Assembly (NCBI GenBank): GCA_016720835.1
Contig: JADKJW010000001.1
Span: 434,001-498,000 of the forward strand
DNA from: Ignavibacteria bacterium
Lineage (GTDB): Bacteria > Bacteroidota > Ignavibacteria > SZUA-365
Length of the DNA stretch: 64,000 nucleotides
Direction of reading: 5' to 3'
The translations under genes were made by a program, and so were the position numbers. Positions 57,728-64,000 of this stretch are shown here, in pieces; position 1 is the stretch's first letter; every line of letters begins with the position of its first letter. Below the pieces are notes generated by a model. It did not search any database and was not told the DNA's origin. It saw only the letters and a program-made list of their open reading frames with translations.

Positions 57728-60247
57728 TCAGGGCGCGAAGATGAACCGGGACACGCTTGACGCGTCGTCGCCGCTCACGCGCAGGAAATACACACCGGCG
57801 GCGAGCGGAGAGAGATCGAGCGGAAACCGATGCGTCCCCGCAGTGAAAAAGTCATCGGCGAGTACCGAGATGCGCGCGCCGAGCACGTCATGCAGGACGA
57901 GACGCGCCCGGCCGGAACGCCGCATCCGCATGGTCACGAACGCGTGTCCACGCGCGGGATTCGGCGAGACGTGAAGTTCCATGGGCGCCGCTTCCGGCGT
58001 GCCGGAAACCGCGAGGAGGGGCAAGGAATCGTACATGCCGACATACATGCCGTTCCCGAAGGTCATCACCCAAAGCTGTCGATCGTCATACGGATTGAAG
58101 AAGGCGCGCATGGGATTGCGGAACGGAAAGGCGCTGTCGCTGACGGCCACCGGCGTCGCACCGCGCGCATTGCGCAGATACATCAGGCCGGCGCCATCGG
58201 TGCAGAGCACCATGTCATCGGGACGGCGCGGATTGAAGGTGCCCGACCACGCTCCCTGGGCGACAATGCGCGTCCAGCTCGCGCCGCGATCATTGCTGCG
58301 ATGCACGCCGGGTTGTCCGGTGGCACCCGCGAGACCGACGAAGGCGTACCACGTGTTGTCGGTGGTATCGGCGGGATCGACCAACAGCGAGTTGACGCGA
58401 TCGCGCATCCCCACCGCGCTGCGATCGATCCATGACGCGCCGCCATCGCTGCTGAGGAACACCCCCGACGACGGAGTGAACTGCCAGCCGCCCTTGTCGC
58501 GCGCGCCGTACACCGCGACGAGCGTGCCGTCGCGCAGCACCTGCAGCTCCTTCGCGCGGCCTTCGGTGCGCGGCGGGGCGGCCAGCCTGATCCACTGCGA
58601 CGCCGCGCCACGCGAAATATCGTTGCACGCATAGATGCCTCCCGCGCCGCCGGGCACATCAAGCACGCACGCGTACATCCGGGAAGGATGGGCGGGATCG
58701 AACGCGATGGATTGGACGGTATGCCCGAAATCGTGCATCACCTGCCAGGTGATGCCGTTGTCTGCGGACAGACACACGCGTCCGATGGAAGCGGCGCGCG
58801 CATCGGTATGGATGCCGTTTGCGCCGACGATTTCGCCGGTGGCGGCGTACAGCATGTTCGTGGAGGGATGCTTCAGAATGACGCCGGCATCATTGTTTGT
58901 TTTGACGAGCAGTCCCGTGTAATGGAAGGACCAGGTGCGCCCCCCGTCCGTGCTGCGCTGGGCCACGATGTCCGCGAACGATGCGAGCATGGTGAGGGAA
59001 TCGATCCACGTCATCCAGTAGCTGCAGGTGGGTTCGAGTCCGGCGCTCGCGTACGACAGATATTTCGGAGTATCGGATCCGGATGCATGATACACCGTGC
59101 TGTCGGAGTACGCCTGCGCCCAGCTCGCGCCGCCGTCGGTGGTGACGTGGATCCAGCCCATGTCGCAGAAGGCCGCGACGTCCGGGTCCTTCGGGTCGAG
59201 GTCGAAGCCGTTCGGGCAGCCCCACCAGCCCCAGCCGTTGTCGCCGTTCTGTCCGCCCCAGGCCGTGAGGATGTTGCCGTTGTTCGCCGTCGTGAGGGCG
59301 CTGCCGAACGACAGGCCTCCATCCGAGCTCTTCCACGCGCTGAACACCCTGCGGCCGAACGCGTCGGCCCCCTCGCCGCAGAGCCAGACGTCGTCGACGT
59401 CGTTCTCGCACATGTCGACGAACGCGGGGAGAGAACCGGCCGGAATGGATGCCGTGCGATTCGTCCATTGCCCCTGCCCCCCATCGAGCGTGTAGACGTT
59501 CCGGAAATTCGTGTGGGTGCGCTGCGGCAGCACGCCGGGCTTGACGCTCGCCGAATCGAAGGTCAGACAGCAAAACCGAAGCGTCGATCCCTCGCGCGAT
59601 GCCGCGAAGGCCCAGATACGCTCCGTGGCCGGAATGCCGGTCGCGGCAACCGGGGCGAACACCGGTGTTGGGACGGTCAGGTCCGTGCAGAGGAAGAGGC
59701 CGATGGATGTTGCGAGAAAGCAGCTGTCGCCGGAAAAGAACGCGCCCGCCATTCTGCACCCCGACGGGTGCGAGCCCGCGGAGACGGCGGCGGTGAAGGA
59801 CGTGCCGCCATCGTTTGACAGGTACACCGTGCTCGTGCCGGCCAGCAGCACGCGTTGCACGGCGTGTGGATCCGCAAGGAGGGCATACGAAACACCTCCT
59901 GTCGGATCGGACGGGAGAACGGTCCAGTGCGAACCCCCATCCGTGCTGCGGGCGGGACGGCGACGACCATTCACGCCGTTATGCAGAGCATAAAGGACGT
60001 TCTTATCCGATGTATACGCCACCGGCGAGAACAGGACCGAACCGAGCTGGCGAAAGTCCACCGTGCTCCAGCGCTTCCCGAAATTCGTGCTGTGGAACAC
60101 CTCGCTCATGTCGCACTGCAGGTACAGCTCGCCACGGCGGTGCGGACTGAAGCTCGGCGCATACAGCGCGCCGCCGCCGCCGGAACCGCGAATCTCCCAC
60201 GCGACGGGTTGTGCAACGGTGTTCGCGGCAAGCATGGCGAGCAGCAT
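57728..60247 (-). CDS. Secreted Asp-box beta-propeller protein with T9SS sorting domain
   Basis: At least 839 residues. Asp-box turns include STDGGSHWTVL, SNDGGTSFTA, SSDGGLSFGS, TTDGGASWAQ, STDGGRTWSF, SADNGITWQV and SSDGGASWID. The T9SS tail is LHVSPNPARGHAFVTMRM, then LAAGVYFLRVSGDD. The start is unsure. The ATG at 60247 gives a very short export segment (MLLAMLAANTVAQ) without positive charge. An in-frame GTG at 60277 gives a better signal peptide, and a GTG at 60367 a 40-residue extension. Both alternatives start in or before an octamer repeat array. No good Shine-Dalgarno supports any of them. It is convergent with the previous Asp-box gene. Confidence 0.83.
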   Translation of the reverse strand: MLLAMLAANTVAQPVAWEIRGSGGGGALYAPSFSPHRRGELYLQCDMSEVFHSTNFGKRWSTVDFRQLGSVLFSPVAYTSDKNVLYALHNGVNGRRRPARSTDGGSHWTVLPSDPTGGVSYALLADPHAVQRVLLAGTSTVYLSNDGGTSFTAAVSAGSHPSGCRMAGAFFSGDSCFLATSIGLFLCTDLTVPTPVFAPVAATGIPATERIWAFAASREGSTLRFCCLTFDSASVKPGVLPQRTHTNFRNVYTLDGGQGQWTNRTASIPAGSLPAFVDMCENDVDDVWLCGEGADAFGRRVFSAWKSSDGGLSFGSALTTANNGNILTAWGGQNGDNGWGWWGCPNGFDLDPKDPDVAAFCDMGWIHVTTDGGASWAQAYSDSTVYHASGSDTPKYLSYASAGLEPTCSYWMTWIDSLTMLASFADIVAQRSTDGGRTWSFHYTGLLVKTNNDAGVILKHPSTNMLYAATGEIVGANGIHTDARAASIGRVCLSADNGITWQVMHDFGHTVQSIAFDPAHPSRMYACVLDVPGGAGGIYACNDISRGAASQWIRLAAPPRTEGRAKELQVLRDGTLVAVYGARDKGGWQFTPSSGVFLSSDGGASWIDRSAVGMRDRVNSLLVDPADTTDNTWYAFVGLAGATGQPGVHRSNDRGASWTRIVAQGAWSGTFNPRRPDDMVLCTDGAGLMYLRNARGATPVAVSDSAFPFRNPMRAFFNPYDDRQLWVMTFGNGMYVGMYDSLPLLAVSGTPEAAPMELHVSPNPARGHAFVTMRMRRSGRARLVLHDVLGARISVLADDFFTAGTHRFPLDLSPLAAGVYFLRVSGDDASSVSRFIFAP

Positions 60248-60264
60248 CGCACAGTGCGCGATGT

Positions 60265-60336
60265 GACGCGGGGACACGGGGACGCGGAGACGCGGGGGAA
60301 CCGGGACGCGGAGACGCGGGGACGCGGAGACGCGGA
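60265..60336. repeat. Nine tandem octamers of the GACGCGGR type
   Basis: Nine contiguous 8-base units (GACGCGGG, GACACGGG, GACGCGGA, GACGCGGG, a diverged GGAACCGG, then four more) cover 60265-60336. The array spans the candidate start codons of the Asp-box gene that follows on the minus strand. As 8 is not a multiple of 3, copy-number change would shift any frame starting upstream. Confidence 0.85.
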
Positions 60337-60391
60337 GAGTGGTATTCACAGTCCGCCGTCGTATCACATTGGATGGATGGTCGAACGCGTT

Positions 60392-60508
60392 CTACAGTCC
60401 CGACTTTCCCTTCTCATTCTTCGAGTCGCGCTTGGCGGCCTTCTTCTCTTTCATGGATTTCGTCGGCGCTTTCTTGGTGGTCTTTTTTGCGTTCTGTGTT
60501 TTGCTCAT
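60392..60508 (-). CDS. Very small lysine-rich protein (38 residues)
   Basis: A short gene with a near-perfect Shine-Dalgarno (AAGGAG, eight bases before the ATG at 60508) and a TAG at 60392-60394. The product begins MSKTQNAKKTTKKAPTKSM and ends KNEKGKSGL; more than one third of its residues are lysine, with no cysteine and only one leucine. This composition resembles small basic nucleic-acid-binding proteins such as histone H1-like or ribosome-associated peptides, and is probably disordered. The strand opposite reads as a hydrophobic frame without a start signal, which is rejected. It stands alone between two repeat arrays. Confidence 0.7.
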   Translation of the reverse strand: MSKTQNAKKTTKKAPTKSMKEKKAAKRDSKNEKGKSGL

Positions 60509-60632
60509 GAAGGTATCTCCTTTTCGTTATGGCTGTCACAGCATTTGCAGGACAACTTAGTCGCTCCAATCCGGATATGCCAGTGCTGCAATTCCACGTT
60601 CACAGACTGGATCATTCGTTCCAATCTTTCCC

Positions 60633-60716
60633 CTGTCATCTGTCATCTGTCACCTGTCGCCTGTCACTTGTCACCTGTCACTTGTCACCTGTCACTTGTC
60701 ACTTGTCACCTGTCAC
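60633..60716. repeat. Twelve tandem heptamers of the YTGTCAC type
   Basis: Twelve exact 7-base units run without interruption: CTGTCAT twice, then ten units of CTGTCAC or TTGTCAC with one CTGTCGC. The array starts 26 bases beyond the stop codon of the minus-strand lipoprotein gene at 60743. The rest of 60509-60742 shows no gene. Confidence 0.92.
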
Positions 60717-60742
60717 CCTCTCCCTGGCCCGATCTCCAGCGG

Positions 60743-61234
60743 CTATTTCAACACGATCGATTTCAACACCGCCTGGATGGTCGGATCGGTTTCGTGCTTC
60801 GCGCCCATGAGGCCGATGGAGAGTTTCACCCCGCCTTTCAGGAGCGCCGCGTAGGTCGTCTGATGTGTGGAGGACGCATCGTATGTGGTTTTCAGGAAGG
60901 TGAGGCCGAGCATGTCGACTTTCTCGAGAGGCGTTCCCTTGTACTGTGTCACCAACATGGCCTGGGTTGCTTCGAGATCCTTGTCCGTCATGTTGAAGCC
61001 GGCCTTGCGCACTTCCACCATCGACGTCCCGCTCTTGTTGTAGGTCTGAATGACGGCATTGCCGAAATCGGTGAACTCCCATCCATCGGGAACGAGGATC
61101 TTGAAATCCTTTGTCTCCTTCACCTTTCCGGGCACCGAGGATGTATCCGCGCCCTTCCCTGCCTGCTGCCCGCAGGACATCAATCCCGCGACGAGAAAAA
61201 CCACCATCACCATTGTCAGTCGATACACGCCCAT
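60743..61234 (-). CDS. Small lipoprotein, PsbP/DcrB-like fold suspected
   Basis: A 163-residue lipoprotein (LTMVMVVFLVAGLMSC, lipobox LMSC) with AGGAG seven bases before the ATG at 61234. The mature part has the alternating pattern FKILVPDGWEF, AVIQTYNKSGTSMVEVRK and MLGLTFLKTTY seen in PsbP/DcrB-like small envelope proteins. The function is unknown. A long heptamer array lies just after its stop codon. Confidence 0.8.
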   Translation of the reverse strand: MGVYRLTMVMVVFLVAGLMSCGQQAGKGADTSSVPGKVKETKDFKILVPDGWEFTDFGNAVIQTYNKSGTSMVEVRKAGFNMTDKDLEATQAMLVTQYKGTPLEKVDMLGLTFLKTTYDASSTHQTTYAALLKGGVKLSIGLMGAKHETDPTIQAVLKSIVLK

Positions 61235-61328
61235 GTTCGTTCTCCTGCTGCTGTGATTGTATCGGATGCGCCGCGCAGAAACCGCGCGCGGATGTTGAAA
61301 GAACGAGACTGAATGCGGAATTGCAGGA

Positions 61329-61880
61329 TCAGCGCGCCGTCGTTTCGCGGAAGGTACGGGACAGTGCCAGCATCACATCCTCCGCCTCCTTTTCGGAAAC
61401 GCCCTGAAATCGCGATACCGCGATCGCGATTTTCGACCCGTCGGAGAGCGGAACGAGATAGATCTCGACGGTCTGCGCGCTTGGGATGCTTTTCGAGAAG
61501 GTGCGCCCGACGATGGCCTTGTCGAGAAACGCGCGCATGCCGGCGTCCTTCGCGGCCGCGGTGCTCCCGAAAAAGACCGCGAGCGCGTAGGAATAACAGT
61601 CGGCATCGCTGCCGCCGAGACTCTCCTGCATCTCCTTCGAGAACGCGATGAGGGTGAGTTCCATCCGGCCTTTCCCAAGCGTTTGATCAGGAGGATTCAC
61701 GAGCGCCACGGCATCGAGGCCGGCATCAATCGGAGCGGAAAAGGCAACTGGCGTCTCGAACGCGACGCCGCGCCAGGCAGAGGAATACGCGGCCCTGTCC
61801 TGTCCATGCGCGGCTGCAGACATCAGGAGCAACAGGAACACGATGTGTCGGAGACAGTACTGGCTCAGAAGACGAGGCAT
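61329..61880 (-). CDS. Small secreted protein of unknown function
   Basis: A 183-residue protein with a signal peptide (LRHIVFLLLLMSAAAHG-Q) and GGGAG seven bases before the ATG at 61880. The mature part starts RAAYSSAWRGVAFETPVAFS and has strand patterns (GRMELTLIAFSKEM, TVEIYLVPLSDGSKIAIAVS) similar in layout to the preceding small lipoprotein (a 'lipoprotein expressed under stress' type fold). No recognised family. It is in line with its minus-strand neighbours, 94 bases upstream of the lipoprotein gene, and may share its transcript. Confidence 0.75.
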   Translation of the reverse strand: MPRLLSQYCLRHIVFLLLLMSAAAHGQDRAAYSSAWRGVAFETPVAFSAPIDAGLDAVALVNPPDQTLGKGRMELTLIAFSKEMQESLGGSDADCYSYALAVFFGSTAAAKDAGMRAFLDKAIVGRTFSKSIPSAQTVEIYLVPLSDGSKIAIAVSRFQGVSEKEAEDVMLALSRTFRETTAR

Positions 61881-61985
61881 GGGGAATCTCCCGATGGGTC
61901 GATGCTGGATATCCGCAATCTATATCCGGTATTCCTGAATCACAACCGGGGTGAGATGCGGAAGGGGAGACGGGAGATCGACGCA

Positions 61986-62013
61986 CATCTCACATTTCTC
62001 ATCTCACATCACT
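61986..62013. repeat. CATCTCA heptamer repeats overlapping a stop codon
   Basis: CATCTCA, CATTTCT, CATCTCA and a partial CATCACT follow one another at 7-base spacing and run into the stop codon at 62009-62011. A GTGAGATG at 61952-61959 can pair with CATCTCAC at 61986-61993. In the direction of the gene the words read TGAGATG, as in the array after 47997. Confidence 0.65.
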
Positions 62014-63361
62014 CCCGCAGCATGCGCCGGACGAGCACGCCCTCCGCATGCTCCAGCGTGCAGAAATACACGCCTCCCGGGAGCTCTGAGCCGTCCACGC
62101 GCACGCGGTGCGTCCCGGCGGTCTTCACAGCATCCACCAGTTCCGCAACGATGCGCCCGAGCAGGTCGCGCACGCGCAGCACGACGCGGCCGGATTGCGG
62201 CAGGGTATAGACGATCTCCGTTCGATTCGCCCCGGCCGCGCCGAAGGGATTCGGAAAATTCTGCGCGAGGAAATACCCTGCTTCGCGCGTGGTGTTCGGA
62301 TCACGCGAGGACAGCGGTTGCGCATCGCGAAGGAAGAGCCCGTGCCCGCTGCCGCCCGCGAGTACAGGGCCCTCCAATCCCGCGGGGAGCGGAGCACCCG
62401 CCAGTGCGTACACGGGACACGCCGACGGGACATCCGGCCACCTCGCCCATGCGCCGGTATCGCTTTTCGACCAGATCTGACCCGTCTGTGTCCCGATGAG
62501 GATCGAAATTCCTGCGGGCGCGGGACGCGCGAGCGCGCTCCACGCAAAGCCGCCTCCTGACGGCGCGGAGACAACGGACCAGGGCGTCTGATTCCGCTTG
62601 ACGGCCAGGGCGGCGTCCCGGCCGAAGCTTGTCGGATCGCCTCCGCATGCGACGCAGACGGTGTCGGCGCCCGACACGGCACAGCTGATGTCGTGCGGCA
62701 GGAAGGGCAACTGCGTCGCCTCCTCGCGCCAGGTGACGCCTCCGTCTTCGCTGGCGATGATGCGTCCACCCGTCAGCGGTCCATACGCGCTGACGCGCGC
62801 TGTGGCCGATCGAGGCAGGACGGCGATGCGCCAATAAAACTGCGTCGCGTCCGCAAGCATGGTGCTCCATGTGCCGCCGGCGTCGCTGCTGTAGAGGACG
62901 AAACCGTCGGGCAGCCCGAACTGTCCGTGCGCAATGGCGCTGGCTCCGCCGACAGCGATCCACCGCGCCGAATCGACGCAGGCGACGGCGTACAAGGCGC
63001 GCTGAGCGAAGCCTGGCAGAGGTATTGCGGACCACGATGCGCCACCGTCGTCCGTGCGGAGCAGCGTCCCGCGGTCGCCGCAGGCAACGCCGCGGAAGGG
63101 GGACGAGAATGCGATGCCGTAGAGATCCGCCGATGTGCCCATCGGCATGGATGACCATGTCGCGCCTCCGTCGCTGCTGCGATGCGCCGCGCCGTCCTCG
63201 CCGACGGCGAAGAAATGCGCGGCGTCCACCATGTGCACGTCGTAGAAACTGCTGTCCGCCGAGCATGCCTTGAGAGGCAGGATGCTGCGCCAGGGTGTCT
63301 GTGCGGAAAGGACGGACCAGGCGGCGGCGAGAATGACGAAACAGACAGCGGTGATGTTCAT
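62009..63361 (-). CDS. T9SS-exported Ycf48/Asp-box-like beta-propeller protein
   Basis: A 450-residue protein from the ATG at 63361 (signal ITAVCFVILAAAWSVLS-AQ); a TTG 15 bases earlier is an alternative. Asp-box turns are SSDGGATWSS, TDDGGASWSA, SSDAGGTWST and SEDGGVTWRE, with SSPFRGVACGDRGTLLRT resembling the Ycf48-type propeller. The T9SS sorting domain is clear (FLAQNFPNPFGAAGANRTEI, LPGGVYFCTL). No Shine-Dalgarno is evident. A structural or adhesive surface role is possible. Confidence 0.87.
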   Translation of the reverse strand: MNITAVCFVILAAAWSVLSAQTPWRSILPLKACSADSSFYDVHMVDAAHFFAVGEDGAAHRSSDGGATWSSMPMGTSADLYGIAFSSPFRGVACGDRGTLLRTDDGGASWSAIPLPGFAQRALYAVACVDSARWIAVGGASAIAHGQFGLPDGFVLYSSDAGGTWSTMLADATQFYWRIAVLPRSATARVSAYGPLTGGRIIASEDGGVTWREEATQLPFLPHDISCAVSGADTVCVACGGDPTSFGRDAALAVKRNQTPWSVVSAPSGGGFAWSALARPAPAGISILIGTQTGQIWSKSDTGAWARWPDVPSACPVYALAGAPLPAGLEGPVLAGGSGHGLFLRDAQPLSSRDPNTTREAGYFLAQNFPNPFGAAGANRTEIVYTLPQSGRVVLRVRDLLGRIVAELVDAVKTAGTHRVRVDGSELPGGVYFCTLEHAEGVLVRRMLRE

Positions 63362-63414
63362 GACCGAAAAGTACAACGCTTCACGCGCGGAGTCCAGCGC
63401 TTCATCGAAACGTC

Positions 63415-63440
63415 AAGCGCCGGACACGGGTCCGGCGCTT
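63415..63440. terminator. GC-rich hairpin between two minus-strand genes
   Basis: An 11-bp perfect stem (AAGCGCCGGAC, 63415-63425, with GTCCGGCGCTT, 63430-63440) and a 4-base loop follow the NADP-binding gene. No T-run follows on the minus strand, so termination may be incomplete. Confidence 0.55.
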
Positions 63441-63468
63441 CAGAGTACCAATGATGGAGCCTCGAACG

Positions 63469-64000
63469 TCAGGGCATGGACGCCAGTGCTGCTTTCGCCT
63501 GTTCGAGAGTCATGGCCGTGTTGTAGAGCGGCGAACCTACCGCCTGTCGCAGACCGCCGACGCGGAGCGTTCCCGTGTCGAGGGCCGCGAAACCCATGTC
63601 GCCGATCAGCTGCGCGACGGTCGCCTTGGCGTCCGCGTCGTCGCCGGCGACGAAAATCGTGATGCGCTTGTCTTCTTCCGGAGTGCCGAGCGTGCGAAGA
63701 TTCTCGCTCCAGATGGTGTTGAACGCCTTCACGACGCGCGCTCCGGGGAGCCGCGACGCGGTTTTTTCGGTCGCGGTGATGTCGCGCAATTCGTACACCG
63801 AGCCGTCGGGCGCGTAGGGGTTCATGGCGTCGATCACGATCTTTCCCGAGATCACGGAGGGAGACGGGAGCGCCTCCAGGGTGCGCCATGGCGCGGCGAG
63901 GAGCACGATTTCGCCAAACGCCGCCGCCCCATTGACGGTGGACGCCTGCACGTTCGGTCCCAGTTCCTTCAGCAGTTCCGCGAGCGACTCGGGGCCGCGC
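63469..64000 (-). CDS. NADPH-dependent F420 reductase-like/NAD(P)-binding protein (5' truncated)
   Basis: About 176 codons up to the window edge, ending at the stop at 63469. The visible part holds GEIVLLAAPWRTLEAL, GKIVIDAMNPYAPDG, ARVVKAFNTIWSENLR and ITIFVAGDDADAKATVAQLI, the order seen in the COG2085 family of F420-dependent NADP reductases and related dinucleotide-binding proteins. The N-terminal GxGxxG Rossmann loop lies outside. Upstream in-frame sequence (ESLAELLKELGPNVQA) continues the fold, so the internal GTG at 63951 is not the start. Substrate is unknown. Confidence 0.8.
   Translation of the reverse strand, partial: RGPESLAELLKELGPNVQASTVNGAAAFGEIVLLAAPWRTLEALPSPSVISGKIVIDAMNPYAPDGSVYELRDITATEKTASRLPGARVVKAFNTIWSENLRTLGTPEEDKRITIFVAGDDADAKATVAQLIGDMGFAALDTGTLRVGGLRQAVGSPLYNTAMTLEQAKAALASMP

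Noticed and set aside
60339..60560. Plus-strand 73-codon hydrophobic frame across the lysine-rich gene
   Set aside because: It is the complement of the AAG/AAA-rich small gene, which explains its phenylalanine-rich composition; it has no ribosome binding site.
60633..60716. Heptamer array as a CRISPR array
   Set aside because: Units are 7 bases with no spacers and no cas genes nearby.

Overview
The window is GC-rich, densely coded DNA from a member of the Bacteroidota/Chlorobiota/Ignavibacteriota (FCB) group. Three things support this. At least seven secreted proteins end in a type IX secretion (T9SS) sorting domain of the NPF...LPAGxY type. The atpD-atpC pair stands alone, away from other ATP synthase genes. 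The nitrous oxide reductase cluster is of the clade II (Sec-exported) kind. The high GC suggests one of the less studied lineages, such as Kapabacteria, Ignavibacteria or Rhodothermota, rather than a classical Bacteroides, but the sequence alone does not fix the taxon. No rRNA, tRNA, CRISPR array, insertion sequence or prophage was seen.

Layout. 1-7.5 kb: end of a PD40 (TolB-like) protein, a secreted M28 peptidase, then a minus-strand rel-HU-ruvX operon and a truA/phosphatase-like pair. 7.8-17 kb: three large co-directional secreted proteins sharing modules. 17-24.6 kb (minus): a small orphan gene; manC-rlpA-polysaccharide deacetylase, overlapping; atpD-atpC with its own terminator; a secreted GH13-like protein. 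24.7-27 kb (plus): ECF sigma factor, zinc-finger anti-sigma and lipoprotein operon. 27-34.2 kb (minus): a DUF2179 membrane protein, then the nos operon in the order cytochrome c, nosZ, nosL fusion, nosD, nosF, nosY, with ATGA overlaps at the last two junctions. 34.3-48 kb: a broken tandem-repeat T9SS protein, an RhlE-type RNA helicase, a lipoprotein, a giant frameshifted M12B-like protease and a DUF5916 outer-membrane protein. 48-64 kb: intergenic repeats, lipoproteins, a 1257-residue flavin/Fe-S oxidoreductase, three Asp-box T9SS proteins, small secreted proteins and a partial NADP-binding protein at the edge.

How it fits together. The nos operon encodes N2O respiration: NosZ is a lipoprotein with CuZ and CuA sites, the cytochrome c lipoprotein probably donates electrons, NosDFY matures the CuZ sulfur, and the NosL-type protein delivers copper. 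A perfect inverted repeat upstream is a candidate operator. Rel supplies (p)ppGpp control. Most remaining genes build the cell surface through T9SS or lipoprotein export.

Most interesting signals: a secreted GH13 protein whose three catalytic acids are all replaced (E/N/E for D/E/D); a purple-acid-phosphatase-like protein that has lost most metal ligands; a Rel synthetase with RYKN in place of RXKD; a signal peptide separated from a T9SS protease by one base in a G-rich tract; a NosL fused to a membrane protein; a perfect 13-bp inverted repeat flanking the helicase leader; heptamer and octamer arrays beside gene ends; and a 38-residue lysine-rich protein gene.
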